A stretch of 64,000 nt of DNA from Alcanivorax sp. REN37 (GCF_041102775.1 NZ_JBGCUO010000001.1:1178001-1242000), one strand, 5' to 3'; positions 25,666 to 35,727 are shown, numbered from the stretch's first letter. Notes: generated from the sequence alone by a model not told the origin. Made by a program: numbers and translations.

Positions 25666-26145
25666 TCAGTGCTGATGGCCACCGACGCCGTGGGCGTGGC
25701 CGTGTTCGATTTCTTCAGCGCTGGCGGCGCGCACGTCTTCCACTGACATCTGGAAGCGCAGAGTGCGGCCGGCAAGCGGGTGATTGGTGTCCACATCCAC
25801 GGTTTTGAGGCCGACCTTGATCACCGTTACCCAGCGGATGCCGTCATCGGTCTGCACCGGCACCTGCATACCGGCTTTCAGCTTGCCAGCGTGTTTCAGG
25901 TATTTGGCCGAGACGCGCTGCAGGGCGTCGTCGCGCCGTTCTCCGTAGCCGTCCACCGGCGCCACCGTCACGTCCAGCTTGTCGCCAGCTTGCTTGCCTT
26001 CCAGTGCTTTCTCGACCCCCGGAATCATGTTGCCGTGGCCGTGCAGGTACAGGCTTGGCTCGTCAGAGGTCTGTTCGATCAGCACGTCCTGCTCATCGAA
26101 GAGCTGGTAGTGCAGGCTGACGACCTTGTCTTTCTCAATCTGCAT
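25666..26145 (-). CDS. slyD: FKBP-type peptidyl-prolyl isomerase SlyD
   Basis: I choose the ATG at 26143-26145 (MQIEKDKVVSLHYQLFDEQD); an upstream TTG adds only four residues. The FKBP domain with inserted IF chaperone flap (LHGHGNMIPGVEKALEGKQAGD, then NHPLAGRTLRF) is followed by a short His-rich tail (EHGHAHGVGGHQH). SlyD isomerises prolyl bonds, chaperones Tat substrates and delivers nickel through its tail. At 159 residues the metal tail is much shorter than in E. coli. Confidence 0.93.
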   Translation of the reverse strand: MQIEKDKVVSLHYQLFDEQDVLIEQTSDEPSLYLHGHGNMIPGVEKALEGKQAGDKLDVTVAPVDGYGERRDDALQRVSAKYLKHAGKLKAGMQVPVQTDDGIRWVTVIKVGLKTVDVDTNHPLAGRTLRFQMSVEDVRAASAEEIEHGHAHGVGGHQH

Positions 26146-26238
26146 AACGGGTTCCAACGCAAAAATGGGAGGGCAGCGCCGATCAGGCCAGCGCTGCGGA
26201 CGGGGCAGTATACGGTGCGCCCGAAGGCGGCTCCACTG

Positions 26239-28092
26239 TCAGGACGGGTGTTCGAGCGAGGCCGGTAGGCTGAGGGGGCCACCCAAGCCGAGTGCGCCCA
26301 GCACTTCGTCCAGTGCAGTGCGTGTCACCGGCTGCGGCAGCAGCGGCACTGGCATTTGACGGTATTCCATCGGGGCCACCAGTCGCACTGGACAGTTAGA
26401 GCGGCGCAATTTGCGGCGTTGCTCCGGCGTGAAACGCGCCCATGACTGCTCACATACCAACACCAATTGGCACTGGGCCAGCTGTGCAAATTCGCGTTGT
26501 GGCGTCAGCCCTTGGTGGGCCAGCATGCCGCATAGCGCCTCCTGCTGTGCCGGATGGGCGGCCAACACCAGTACCGCTTGGCCGTTGTAGGTGCGCGCTG
26601 GCAATTCGCCCAGCGCTTTCATTGGCAGGCTGAAATGGAAGCTGGCGCCGCCCTGCGGTCGATTGTCCACCGCAATGGAACCGCCCATAGCTTCCACCAG
26701 CCGTTTGCACACCGTCAGCCCGAGACCGCTGCCGCGATAGCGTTGGCTCGGCTGCCGGCCTTGGGCGAAAGGCGCAAACACTTGATCGATCAGGTCGGCC
26801 TCGACGCCGGCGCCGGAGTCTTCCACGGCTACGGTCACTAGGCGGTTGTCGTTGTCTTCCCACACCCGCACCACCAGCGCAGTGCCCGCCGCAAAGGTGA
26901 AAGCGTTGTTGAGCAGGTTGAGCAGCACCTGACGAATGCGGCGCGCATCCGCCTGCACGCGGCGGAACTGGTGCAGGCGGATGTCGAGTACCAACTCCAT
27001 ATGCTGTTCGCGCGCGATGCCGGCGCAGGCGGTGACTGCGCCTTCCACCAACTGTTGCAAGTCCAGCGCTTCGGCCTGCAGCTTCGGCGGCCGACGGGTG
27101 AGCGGGTCTTCCAAGACATCAGAAAGCAGTGCCCGCAGGTTTTCGTTGGATTGGCGCAGCAATGACAGGTACAGCTGTTGTTCGTGGCTCGGTTGGGTAT
27201 TTTCCAGCAGTTCCAAATAGCCGCTCATGGCGTTCAGCGGCGTGTGCAGTTCCCGGCTGATGGTGGTCAGCAGCTCGCCGCGCGCATGGCTTTCCTGCTC
27301 CGCCCGTTCGCGCTGGCCTTCCAGCGTTCGCTGCTGGATAGCGGCATCGGTGAGCGCTTGCTCAGTGGCTTCGCGCTCGCGAATGTCTTGCTGCAGGGTG
27401 GCGCGCATTTGGTTGATGGCATGGACAATGTCGTCCAGCTCGTCGCGGTGGTGATGGCGCCGGTCCAGAGCCAGCGGTCGGTGCAGACGGTCCAACGTCA
27501 GCGAGCGGGCGTAGTTGGAAATAGTGGTCAGATGACGGGTGAGCAAGTGCCGCACCAGCGCCAGAATCAGCAGCGCGAGCACCGCGGTTTTGAGCGTCTG
27601 AAACAACGCGATGAACACCGCGTGGCGCGCCACGTCGTGGTAGATGCTGTTGCGATTAAGGTGAATCTCCAGATCGCCGATGTTGATCGCGCGGCCGTCG
27701 GAGCGGCGGTAAACCAGCGGATAGCGCTGCTGCAGCTCGTTGTTTTGAGTCGTCGCAGACAGCGTGCCGGAGACAATCTGCTGTGGCTTGCCGCTCCAGT
27801 CGCTCCAGCGCACCGCGACGCCATCCACTTCCGGTAATTGGCGTAGGACGTCAATTTGGGTGTGCAGGTTGCCGGTGTCGAATTGCCACAGCGCGCTGGT
27901 AATGGCCGGCACGGATGACAGCCGCGCTTGGTCAAGGTTGCGCTCAAGATGAGAGACGCCGGCAGAGTACTCACGTGCAAGCAGCAGCCCGATCGCCACC
28001 AGTGTAATCAGCGAGCTGGCGAGCAGGATGCCGGTTACAAGGCGGATCGCCAGCGGGTGGTCCCGCCAGTAGCGTTTGAGACGTCCCACCAT
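26239..28092 (-). CDS. Membrane hybrid-type sensor histidine kinase, degenerate receiver
   Basis: The 617-residue protein has membrane helix 1 (about 17-39), a 120-residue periplasmic sensor, helix 2 (158-180), a HAMP-like segment, a coiled coil, the phospho-acceptor H283 in ISRELHTPLNAMSG, N396 in LLNNAFTFA, and ATP-binding G boxes (VEDSGAGVE, RGSGLGLTVCKRLVEAMGG). The last 110 residues look like a receiver domain, but the site where the phosphorylatable Asp should be reads LVLVCEQSW, and the conserved Lys is also missing. No response regulator gene is adjacent. The architecture resembles BarA-like kinases only loosely. Confidence 0.88.
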   Translation of the reverse strand: MVGRLKRYWRDHPLAIRLVTGILLASSLITLVAIGLLLAREYSAGVSHLERNLDQARLSSVPAITSALWQFDTGNLHTQIDVLRQLPEVDGVAVRWSDWSGKPQQIVSGTLSATTQNNELQQRYPLVYRRSDGRAINIGDLEIHLNRNSIYHDVARHAVFIALFQTLKTAVLALLILALVRHLLTRHLTTISNYARSLTLDRLHRPLALDRRHHHRDELDDIVHAINQMRATLQQDIREREATEQALTDAAIQQRTLEGQRERAEQESHARGELLTTISRELHTPLNAMSGYLELLENTQPSHEQQLYLSLLRQSNENLRALLSDVLEDPLTRRPPKLQAEALDLQQLVEGAVTACAGIAREQHMELVLDIRLHQFRRVQADARRIRQVLLNLLNNAFTFAAGTALVVRVWEDNDNRLVTVAVEDSGAGVEADLIDQVFAPFAQGRQPSQRYRGSGLGLTVCKRLVEAMGGSIAVDNRPQGGASFHFSLPMKALGELPARTYNGQAVLVLAAHPAQQEALCGMLAHQGLTPQREFAQLAQCQLVLVCEQSWARFTPEQRRKLRRSNCPVRLVAPMEYRQMPVPLLPQPVTRTALDEVLGALGLGGPLSLPASLEHPS

Positions 28093-28233
28093 TCATCCCT
28101 CACAAAGGTGGTCGCGGCGCAGGCAGCACACAGTGTCTGTGGCGCAGAAGATGCCGCAGACGGCGCCCTGGCAGTCTGCGGTCGGCGCACTCTACGGCTG
28201 GGAAAGCTTTACCACAAGTTCACGCCGCCGTCG

Positions 28234-29712
28234 TTACGAAGTCGCTCCGGCCGGTACCAGGCTCAGGTGCGCGCGCTTGAGTCGGCGCGCCTTGATCTGC
28301 GCCAGCCGGGCATTGCAGTCGCGGAAGGTGCGGCTGATGCGGGTGGTGTTGTGGATGCGCGACATCTGCGGCCAGCTGACCTGCTCGCCGAGCCGGACGT
28401 AGCGGCGCACATCATCGACGCTGGGGTTGGCTAGCACTCGCAGCAATCCCAGCGGACGCCGTGGTGGAATCAGGTTGATGTCGCCGATGTAGTTTTGGGA
28501 CAGTACCGAGCGTGCCTTGTCGAGCACCAGCGCCACATCGTTGGAACCGACACGGCGGATCAGCAGGTCGAGCCCATAGCCCGCATTCATGGCGGCGTTG
28601 CGCACCAACCAGTCGGTTAGCACCGGCAGCGTGCGCCGGGTATCGGCATTGCGCGACAGGAACGGCACCACATGTGGGTTGGTTTGGCTGACGATGGAAT
28701 GGTTGATGCCATACAGCCGCGCCAATCGCTTGATCGGCAGGTCATCTTTGATCGAGCCATCAACGAACTTGCGGCCGGGAATGTAGGGCACTTTCTCGCC
28801 GTCCACATTCTTCGCCCACAGACTCACCGCTGGGTACACGCCGGGGATTGCGCAGGACGCCCGCGATGCCTTGCGGATCAGCACATTCGGTGAGGTGCGC
28901 CAATTCAGCAATCGCGCGTGTTGGTGACGGTCGTAGGGGCTCACCGGGATATTGATTTCGCGGCCGGTGAGGCGGTAGGCCTCTTCAAAGGTGAGATCGG
29001 GAATGTTCTCGTCGAGGCAAGCTTCCAAATGGTCGCCATCGAGGAACGGCGTGCCGCGTAACAGCCCGCGCCAGCCCACGTAGCGGAACGCATTCAGATA
29101 GAGGTTCTCCGGACGCAGCTTTTCTGCCAACGCATCGTCGGAATGGGTGCCGACTACCGCGGCAATGATGGAGCCGGCGCTGGAGCCGGAGATCACCTGC
29201 GGCAGCAGTTGCTGCTCCCACAGCGCTTTGCAGACGCCGATATGGAATAGACCCAGTGCGGCGCCGCCAGACAGCATCAGCGCGCTCTGACCAAAGGCAC
29301 TGCCGGTGGTTTCGAAAAAAGCCAGCTTGTCTTCAAACGGCAGCGCCGGGTCATCTTGGTCGCACAGCTCATTGAGCGCGGCGCAGACTTCGTCGAGGTA
29401 TTCCTCGATCAGGTATTTGGTGCCGACCTTGCAATGCTGGTACAGCAGCGGATCGGACAGATTGCCGAGGTTGCCGTGCAGCCCCTCGTGCAGATGGAAC
29501 ACCAGGTCGCGCACCTTGCCGGTGCGGCGGGCGTCGCGAATTTGCGTCAGCCGGCGGCGAATCAGCAGGTAATCATAGTGGGGGGAGGCGTCTTCCGCCT
29601 TCCACCCGTCGGCGCCGGAAAGGCGATCATGCTCACGGCCGGCTTCACGCCATTCCGCGTAATTGGCCGCGCGAGCCATGTCACGGTCGAGTTGCTTAAG
29701 TTTGCGCTTCAT
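28234..29712 (-). CDS. Patatin-like phospholipase with DUF3336
   Basis: A 492-residue protein with an N-terminal DUF3336 helical domain (to about residue 135) and a patatin domain. The oxyanion loop is LSGGAALGLFHIGV, the nucleophile S178 in GSSAG and the catalytic D318 in FVDGS. This arrangement matches TGL3/4/5-type triacylglycerol lipases and their bacterial relatives, consistent with storage-lipid turnover. It would act at the membrane or on lipid droplets; no signal peptide is seen. Confidence 0.92.
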   Translation of the reverse strand: MKRKLKQLDRDMARAANYAEWREAGREHDRLSGADGWKAEDASPHYDYLLIRRRLTQIRDARRTGKVRDLVFHLHEGLHGNLGNLSDPLLYQHCKVGTKYLIEEYLDEVCAALNELCDQDDPALPFEDKLAFFETTGSAFGQSALMLSGGAALGLFHIGVCKALWEQQLLPQVISGSSAGSIIAAVVGTHSDDALAEKLRPENLYLNAFRYVGWRGLLRGTPFLDGDHLEACLDENIPDLTFEEAYRLTGREINIPVSPYDRHQHARLLNWRTSPNVLIRKASRASCAIPGVYPAVSLWAKNVDGEKVPYIPGRKFVDGSIKDDLPIKRLARLYGINHSIVSQTNPHVVPFLSRNADTRRTLPVLTDWLVRNAAMNAGYGLDLLIRRVGSNDVALVLDKARSVLSQNYIGDINLIPPRRPLGLLRVLANPSVDDVRRYVRLGEQVSWPQMSRIHNTTRISRTFRDCNARLAQIKARRLKRAHLSLVPAGATS

Positions 29713-29856
29713 CCTGCGGGTCCTGTCAGGCCGTTGGCGGCCTTGTTGTTATGGTGGACCGATGATGACGCAAACCGCGCTGCGACACAGCAGTTTGCCG
29801 GTGTCGCAGCGGCGATTGTCCGACACGCCTTGCGGGGCTGGCATGTCGGCGGCGCA

Positions 29857-30561
29857 TCACTCCAGCGTGAAACGCACCTGCACGTTTTCACTGATGCTGG
29901 ATTCGCCCACCCGGTAGCTGCTGTCGGCGCTGCGTTCCGCCATGGCGTACATCACCGGCTGCGGCATCTGACCGCCCGCGGTGGTGACGTTGACCACCGG
30001 GCCCAGCGTGCGGCCGGCGGCATCAGCCAGGATCTGCGCTTTGCGGCGGGCATCTTCTACCGCCAGTTTCAGCGCCTGTTCTTCCAGCTCGCGGGTGTTG
30101 CCCACTTCTAGACCGGTTTGATTAACCTCGGTGAAGCCCAGTTTGGCCAGTGATTCCAGCAGCTCGGCGTAGGACTCCACACCGTCCACCGCAAACTCGA
30201 TTTCGCGGGCCACGCGGTGGCCGAGCAACTTACGCTCGGGCTGCCATTGCCATTCCGGCTGGATGCTGAGGTTGGTGGCGTGCACCTGTTCGGTGGGGAT
30301 GTTGAGCGCGTCGGAGGCCTTCAGGGCGGCGCTGATTTCAGCGTCCACTTCCTGCTTCATGGCGCTGATGTCAGCCCCGGTGCGGGACGACACCGCGCGT
30401 ACCCGGAACCGGTCTGGGGAGGCTTTCACCTCGCCGTAGCCGGACACCTCCAGCGTGTCGCGCCAGGCCGGTGCTGGGGTGGAGTTCTGTGGGCCGCAGC
30501 CGGCCAGGGTAATGCCCATGGCGGTAAGCAAGAGCAGGGAAGAGGTGGTGCGTCGCAGCAT
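29857..30561 (-). CDS. SIMPL-domain (DUF541) lipoprotein
   Basis: A 234-residue protein with a lipoprotein signal ending in the lipobox LAGC (Cys at residue 22), followed by a SIMPL/DUF541 domain: LEVSGYGEVKASPDRFRVRA, then VQVRFTLE at the end. Members are periplasmic or outer-membrane proteins linked to oxidative stress resistance, mechanism unclear. It is divergent from apbC. Confidence 0.88.
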   Translation of the reverse strand: MLRRTTSSLLLLTAMGITLAGCGPQNSTPAPAWRDTLEVSGYGEVKASPDRFRVRAVSSRTGADISAMKQEVDAEISAALKASDALNIPTEQVHATNLSIQPEWQWQPERKLLGHRVAREIEFAVDGVESYAELLESLAKLGFTEVNQTGLEVGNTRELEEQALKLAVEDARRKAQILADAAGRTLGPVVNVTTAGGQMPQPVMYAMAERSADSSYRVGESSISENVQVRFTLE

Positions 30562-30692
30562 GGGTTGGATCCTCGTAATTGGAATATAAGAGACAACAGA
30601 CAGGATTGGCCGGTGGCGCCGGGCATCACTATGATGGGCCTCCCGATTTGCCCGCTTTCGCGCGGGCTCTAGGCTCCAGGAGTATCGCCCCC

Positions 30693-31784
30693 ATGTCCGA
30701 TGTCGAACAGGCCCTCAGACAGGCATTGTCCCAAGTAGTGCCCGACGCCCTGCAACAGGATCTGGTGGCCGCCGGCGCGGTGAAGGAGATCCGCGTGGGT
30801 TGGCGCGAGGTCAAGGTGCGGGTGCAGCTCGGTTATCCCTGTGACAGCCTGCTGCCGGCGCTGCGGTTGCAGCTGGAGTCGTTGCTGGCGCCGTTGGTGG
30901 GCAGCAAGCGTCTGGCGCTGGAACTGGACTGGAAAGTGGTCGCCCACCGCACCCAGCAGGAAAAAGCGCCACTGCCGAAGGTAAAGAACCTGATCGCGGT
31001 AGCGTCCGGTAAAGGTGGTGTTGGCAAGTCTACGACCACCGCCAACCTGGCGCTGGCGCTGGCGCAAGAGGGCGCGCGGGTGGGCATTTTGGATGCCGAC
31101 ATTTTCGGCCCCAGCATGCCGACCATGTTCGGCATCAAAGAAGGCACCCGGCCGGAAATCCGTGGCGAGCAGCACTTCGTGCCGCCGCGTGCTCACGGCG
31201 TGCAACTGATGTCGATCGGTTTCATGATCGACCCGGACACCGCCGTGGTATGGCGCGGACCCAAGGCCAGCGGCGCCTTGCAACAACTGGCCACGCAGAC
31301 GCTGTGGGAAGACCTCGACTTTCTGCTGGTGGATTTGCCGCCGGGCACCAGCGATATCCAGCTGACGCTGGCGCAGCGGCTGCCGGTGGCGGGCAGTGTG
31401 GTGGTCACCACGCCGCAGGAAATTGCGTTGGCAGATGCCCGCAAGGGCATCGAAATGTTCCAAAAAGTGGATATCAACGTGCTTGGCGTGGTGGAAAACA
31501 TGGCGCTGCACCAATGCAGCCAGTGCGGCCATGTGGACCATCTGTTCGGTGAAGGCGGCGGCGGCACACTGGCCGCGCGCTACCGCACCGAACTGCTTGG
31601 CAGCATGCCGCTGGTCAGCCGTATTCGGGTGCAGGCCGATGCCGGCACGCCGGTAGTGATGGCGGCGCCGGACAGCCTCGAAGCTGGGCTTTACCGCAGC
31701 ATGGCGCGGCGCATGGCGGCGTTGCTGTCACTGCGTCCGGGGGCGCCGCAGTCGATCGTGAAGATGGCCATGCGCCCCAACTAA
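30693..31784 (+). CDS. apbC: Iron-sulfur cluster carrier ATPase ApbC/Mrp
   Basis: From the ATG at 30693 the 363-residue protein has an N-terminal MIP18-like domain (to about residue 95) and a MinD-type ATPase. The deviant Walker A is ASGKGGVGKSTTTANLALAL, with DADIFGPSMPTMFG and LLVDLPPGTSD. The cluster-binding CxxC is QCSQCGHVDHLFGEGGG. It delivers Fe-S clusters to apoproteins in the cytoplasm. It is followed by dcd 87 bases later, the same order as in many Pseudomonas relatives. Confidence 0.94.
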   Translation: MSDVEQALRQALSQVVPDALQQDLVAAGAVKEIRVGWREVKVRVQLGYPCDSLLPALRLQLESLLAPLVGSKRLALELDWKVVAHRTQQEKAPLPKVKNLIAVASGKGGVGKSTTTANLALALAQEGARVGILDADIFGPSMPTMFGIKEGTRPEIRGEQHFVPPRAHGVQLMSIGFMIDPDTAVVWRGPKASGALQQLATQTLWEDLDFLLVDLPPGTSDIQLTLAQRLPVAGSVVVTTPQEIALADARKGIEMFQKVDINVLGVVENMALHQCSQCGHVDHLFGEGGGGTLAARYRTELLGSMPLVSRIRVQADAGTPVVMAAPDSLEAGLYRSMARRMAALLSLRPGAPQSIVKMAMRPN

Positions 31785-31871
31785 GAGTGCTTTATTGCCG
31801 CTGTTTTTCTATCATGCGGCGCACGTCCGCTCCGGCGGCAGTCCTTCACACGCGCTATTCCGAGGCAGCAC

Positions 31872-32441
31872 ATGAGCATCAAATCAGATCGCTGGATCCG
31901 TCGCATGGCGGAACAACATGGCATGATCGAGCCGTTCGCGCCGGAGCTGGTGCGCGCTGACGAGCAGGGCGATCGGATCGTGTCTTATGGCACCTCCAGC
32001 TATGGTTACGACGTGCGCTGCGCCAACGAATTCAAGGTGTTCACCAACATTCATTCCGCCACTGTCGATCCGAAAAACTTCGACGAGCGCAGCTTCGTGG
32101 ACGTGGTCGGTGATTACTGCATCATCCCGCCCAACTCGTTTGCGTTGGCGCGCACGGTGGAGTATTTCCGCATCCCGCGCACAGTGCTGACCATCTGCCT
32201 CGGCAAGTCGACTTATGCTCGCTGCGGCATCATCGTCAACGTCACGCCACTGGAGCCGGAATGGGAAGGCCACGTGACGTTGGAGTTTTCCAACACCACC
32301 ACGCTGCCGGCGAAAATCTACGCCAATGAAGGCGTTGCGCAGATGCTGTTCTTGGAGTCCGATGAAGTCTGCGAGACGTCTTACAAGGACCGCGGCGGCA
32401 AGTACATGGGCCAGACCGGGGTGACCTTGCCGCGCACCTGA
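31872..32441 (+). CDS. dcd: dCTP deaminase
   Basis: A complete 189-residue dCTP deaminase: [57 protein letters not shown] with the catalytic glutamate in [11 protein letters not shown], and [13 protein letters not shown] at the end. It converts dCTP to dUTP, supplying dUMP for thymidylate synthesis. It is followed by a strong terminator. Confidence 0.97.
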   Translation: MSIKSDRWIRRMAEQHGMIEPFAPELVRADEQGDRIVSYGTSSYGYDVRCANEFKVFTNIHSATVDPKNFDERSFVDVVGDYCIIPPNSFALARTVEYFRIPRTVLTICLGKSTYARCGIIVNVTPLEPEWEGHVTLEFSNTTTLPAKIYANEGVAQMLFLESDEVCETSYKDRGGKYMGQTGVTLPRT

Positions 32442-32455
32442 TCAAGAGCGCGCTA

Positions 32456-32495
32456 CAAAAAAGCCGCCGGCGGTTTCCCTGCCGGCGGCTTTTTT
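32456..32495. terminator. Strong intrinsic terminator after dcd
   Basis: GCCGCCGGC (32463-32471) and GCCGGCGGC (32481-32489) form a 9-bp stem followed by TTTTTT and preceded by a run of A, so it can work in both directions between dcd and the convergent purine operon. Confidence 0.93.
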
Positions 32496-32551
32496 GTGGA
32501 GGCCAATCTAGGATGCCGCCCGTCTAGAGTGCGGTCGCCCGCTGCGCGGCG

Positions 32552-33367
32552 TTACTTCTTCAGCGCGTTGTAGGGGCCGTCGTAGCCGGTCATTTTCAAT
32601 TCGCCGAACAGGCCGGTGCCTTCCACATGGCGTGCGCGCACCAATAGGTAATCCAAGTCTGGCGCCAGCCAGAAGATGGTGCGGCGTTTGCTGTCCTGAT
32701 CGCGGCGTTTCTCGAACTTGATGGTGCGCAGTCGGCCCAGTGGTGTGTTCATGGTTTCTTCGCCGACCACATGGATGAAGTGGGTGCGCAGCCGCTTGCC
32801 GTAAGCAGAAGTGAGCTGATACTGGCTCACGCCTTCCTGCATGATGCAGCGTGCTTTCAGCAGCATGGTCAGCTCGTCGAGGGTGTCCTCGGTGATGCTG
32901 TAGTCGAAGTCGTCTTGGCCTTCATCGTCGGCACTGGAGTGCCCGCTGACGCGTAGCGTATCCCAGTTGAACGTCATGCGGTGGTGGCGTTCACGGCGGA
33001 AGCCTTCGAAGTCGTGCTGGTAAGTCAACGTATGCGGCTGGCAATTGCGCCACTGGAATAGGCTCTGTTCACTGTTGTCCATCAGCATCGATTTGACCGC
33101 CAGCCCCATGCGGTACTGATCGTCGCCTGCTTCGGTCAGCGTCAGGGTGGCGCGGATCGGAGTCGGGATTTTGCTGACATTGACCCGGTAGTTGACCGTG
33201 AACGGTTGCAGCACGGCAGCAGTGGCCGGTGCGTCGGCAGTGATCACGGCATCGGCGGGGGGCGGGGAATCCGGTGAGTCGGCAACGCCGGGCTGGGCAA
33301 GGGTGACCATCAGCGCTGTGGCCCAGGGGCCGAGCGAGCGCAACATCCGTGGGCCAAAGGCAGTCAT
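32552..33367 (-). CDS. DUF3108 periplasmic protein (second copy)
   Basis: A 271-residue exported protein; the ATG at 33365-33367 after AGGA is preferred over a TTG seven codons earlier. The signal peptide ends near GVADS. The DUF3108 body includes VNVSKIPTPIRATLTLTE, HRMTFNWDTLRVSGHSS and IFWLAPDLDYLLVRARHVEG. Function is unknown; the family is found in the periplasm. It is a tandem paralogue of the gene just upstream, which it follows directly in the purM-purN operon. Confidence 0.8.
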   Translation of the reverse strand: MTAFGPRMLRSLGPWATALMVTLAQPGVADSPDSPPPADAVITADAPATAAVLQPFTVNYRVNVSKIPTPIRATLTLTEAGDDQYRMGLAVKSMLMDNSEQSLFQWRNCQPHTLTYQHDFEGFRRERHHRMTFNWDTLRVSGHSSADDEGQDDFDYSITEDTLDELTMLLKARCIMQEGVSQYQLTSAYGKRLRTHFIHVVGEETMNTPLGRLRTIKFEKRRDQDSKRRTIFWLAPDLDYLLVRARHVEGTGLFGELKMTGYDGPYNALKK

Positions 33368-33384
33368 GGTACGTCCTGTCGGGT

Positions 33385-34092
33385 TCAAGGGGTTTGCAGA
33401 ACCAGGCTGTACTCGTCGTTACCGTCTTGCTGGATCATTTTTACCAATGCGTAATCCAGCGACGGGGCAAACCATAACAGGGTGTTGCGTTCGCTGTCAC
33501 CGCTGCGAATGCGCTCCAGTTTCACGGCCTCCACGCGGCCTTTGCCGGTCTTCACGGACTCGTTGCCCACCACCCGGTAGCGCATGGTTTCCAGTCGCCG
33601 TTCGTTGGCCACTTGATAACCCAATTCGCTCCGAGTGCCGCGCATCAGCTCGCATTGCAGCGCCAGCGTCTGGGCGAGCACATCGGTGGCGCCGGCCGGA
33701 ATCGGGAAGCTGCTGTCGTCCTTGCCGGTACGCTGAGTGCGGGCGATATGCGCATCGTGGTCCAGTACCACACTGCCATCGCGCACCCGACCGAGGCCGC
33801 GGCGGTGGTAGCTGTAACGCTCACTAGGGGTGTCGCAGCCGTGCCAGCGGAACTGGGTGGTTTCGCGGATTTCGCCAATCAGGTTGCTGGCCCGCACTTC
33901 CATGTACCACTGGCCATCATCGGCGGCGCGCAGCGTGCGCCGGGCTTTAATATTGAATGGAATGTTAGAGCCGCTGAGGGCGTATTCGGCGCTGAACGGC
34001 GCGATCGGAGCAGCGGGCTCAGCCTGCGCGGGCAGTGTCACCAGCAGCGAGGTCAGGCACCACCAGACCGGTGGGCGGAAGAAGGCGGTCAT
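33385..34092 (-). CDS. DUF3108 periplasmic protein (first copy)
   Basis: A 235-residue protein with a signal peptide ([20 protein letters not shown]) and DUF3108 features: FSAEYALSGSNIPFNIKARR, then LLWFAPSLDYALVKMIQQDG. It overlaps the end of purN by 74 bases, an unusually long overlap that conserves the linkage. This purM-purN-DUF3108 order is recurrent in marine gammaproteobacteria. Role unknown, possibly an envelope lipid or outer-membrane process. Confidence 0.82.
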   Translation of the reverse strand: MTAFFRPPVWWCLTSLLVTLPAQAEPAAPIAPFSAEYALSGSNIPFNIKARRTLRAADDGQWYMEVRASNLIGEIRETTQFRWHGCDTPSERYSYHRRGLGRVRDGSVVLDHDAHIARTQRTGKDDSSFPIPAGATDVLAQTLALQCELMRGTRSELGYQVANERRLETMRYRVVGNESVKTGKGRVEAVKLERIRSGDSERNTLLWFAPSLDYALVKMIQQDGNDEYSLVLQTP

Positions 34093-34693
34093 CGAGCTGC
34101 ACTCCGTTGGCGGTCAGGAACAAGCGGCGCTCGGCGCGCCAGCGTACAACATCCGGGTAGAGCCGATGCTCTGCTTGTTGCACGCGTTTGGACAGAGTCT
34201 CTTCGTGATCGTTCGGCAGTACTGGCACTGGGGCCTGAGCGATCAGCGGACCGCCGTCCAGCTCTTCGGTGACAAAGTGTATTGAGCAGCCATGCTGACT
34301 GTCGCCGGCGTCCAGTGCCCGCCGGTGGGTATGCAGCCCGGGATACTTCGGCAGTAACGACGGATGAATGTTGAGTAGGCGATCACTGAACGCGCGCACG
34401 AACACTGGCGTGAGAATACGCATGAAGCCGGCCAGCACCACGGTGTCCGGCGCCAGCGGGGCGAGCCGGTCCACCATGGCCTGGTCGAATGACTCGCGGC
34501 TGTCATGGTCACGGTGGTCAATCACCGCCGTGGCCAGTCCAGCGGACTTGGCACGGGCCAGGCCGCCGGCATCAGCGCGGTTGCTGAGCACCAGATCAAT
34601 GCGGGCAGGAAGCCCCTGGTGCTCGATGGCGTCGATCAGCGCTTGCAGGTTGCTGCCACTGCCGCTGATCAGGACCGCGAGTGAATGGCTCAT
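34019..34693 (-). CDS. purN: Phosphoribosylglycinamide formyltransferase
   Basis: A 224-residue GAR transformylase: [20 protein letters not shown] at the N-terminus, [10 protein letters not shown] with the folate-binding region, [20 protein letters not shown] with catalytic N and H, and [20 protein letters not shown] with the catalytic Asp. It transfers formyl from 10-formyl-THF in the third step of purine synthesis. Starts with an ATGA overlap to purM. The last 25 codons overlap the DUF3108 gene. Confidence 0.97.
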   Translation of the reverse strand: MSHSLAVLISGSGSNLQALIDAIEHQGLPARIDLVLSNRADAGGLARAKSAGLATAVIDHRDHDSRESFDQAMVDRLAPLAPDTVVLAGFMRILTPVFVRAFSDRLLNIHPSLLPKYPGLHTHRRALDAGDSQHGCSIHFVTEELDGGPLIAQAPVPVLPNDHEETLSKRVQQAEHRLYPDVVRWRAERRLFLTANGVQLDDRLLPPTGLVVPDLAAGDTARAG

Positions 34694-35727
34694 GCAAACA
34701 CAACGTCTGCGGCGCCGTCATGGGCGTCGATGCGACCCATCTCCCACGCCTGTTGGCCGACCTCGGCCAGGAACGCCAGGGTGCTGTCGACAGCGTCGGC
34801 CGGGACCACCAGTGCCAGACCGACACCGCAGTTAAAGGTGCGGTACATCTCGGCGGTATCCACCTGGCCCTGCTGTTGCAGCCACTGGAACACCGGCGGC
34901 CATTCCCAGCTGCCGGTTTCAACCACCGCACGGGTGCCTTCCGGCATCACGCGCGGCAGGTTTTCCGGCAGCCCGCCACCGGTGATGTGCGACAGTGCGT
35001 GCACTTTGCCTTGGCGGATCAGTTGCAGGATCGGCTTGACGTAGATGCGGGTTGGCTCCAGCAACGCGTCGATCAGCGGGACACCGCCGACTTGGGTGTC
35101 AGCGTCGTAATCGGCTTGCTCAAGAATACGGCGCACCAGCGAGTAACCATTGGAGTGCGGGCCGGAAGAGGCCACGCCGATCAGGCGGTCGCCGGCGGCA
35201 ACTTTGCTGCCGTCGAGGATTTCGCTGCGCTCCACCACGCCGACACAGAACCCAGCGAGGTCGTAATCTTCGCCTTCGTACATGCCCGGCATTTCGGCGG
35301 TTTCGCCGCCGACCAGTGCACAGCCGGCCAGTTCACAGCCCGCCCCGATGCCCTCGATCACCCGGGCGGCGGTGTCCACGTCCAGTTTGCCGGTGGCGTA
35401 ATAGTCGAGGAACATCAGCGGCTCGGCGCCGCCGACGATCAGGTCGTTGACGCACATGGCCACCAGGTCGATGCCCACGGTGTGGTGGCGATCGTACTGC
35501 ATAGCCAGCCGCAATTTAGTGCCGACGCCATCAGTACCAGCGACCAGCACCGGTTCTTTATAGCCGCTTGGCAGGGCACACAGCGCGCCGAAGCCACCGA
35601 GACCTCCGAGCACTTCCTCACGGCGGGTGCGTTTGGCTATGGGGCCGATGCGTTTGACCAGGGCGTTGCCAGCGTCGATATCGACACCTGCGTCCCGATA
35701 GCTCAGGGGGCGCTTGTTATCCGTCAT
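34690..35727 (-). CDS. purM: Phosphoribosylformylglycinamidine cyclo-ligase
   Basis: A 345-residue AIR synthetase from the ATG at 35725-35727. Characteristic are [56 protein letters not shown]-like segment, [30 protein letters not shown] and [14 protein letters not shown]. It closes the imidazole ring using ATP. First gene of the purM-purN-DUF3108-DUF3108 operon, divergent from the DUF2066-hda pair. Confidence 0.97.
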   Translation of the reverse strand: MTDNKRPLSYRDAGVDIDAGNALVKRIGPIAKRTRREEVLGGLGGFGALCALPSGYKEPVLVAGTDGVGTKLRLAMQYDRHHTVGIDLVAMCVNDLIVGGAEPLMFLDYYATGKLDVDTAARVIEGIGAGCELAGCALVGGETAEMPGMYEGEDYDLAGFCVGVVERSEILDGSKVAAGDRLIGVASSGPHSNGYSLVRRILEQADYDADTQVGGVPLIDALLEPTRIYVKPILQLIRQGKVHALSHITGGGLPENLPRVMPEGTRAVVETGSWEWPPVFQWLQQQGQVDTAEMYRTFNCGVGLALVVPADAVDSTLAFLAEVGQQAWEMGRIDAHDGAADVVFA

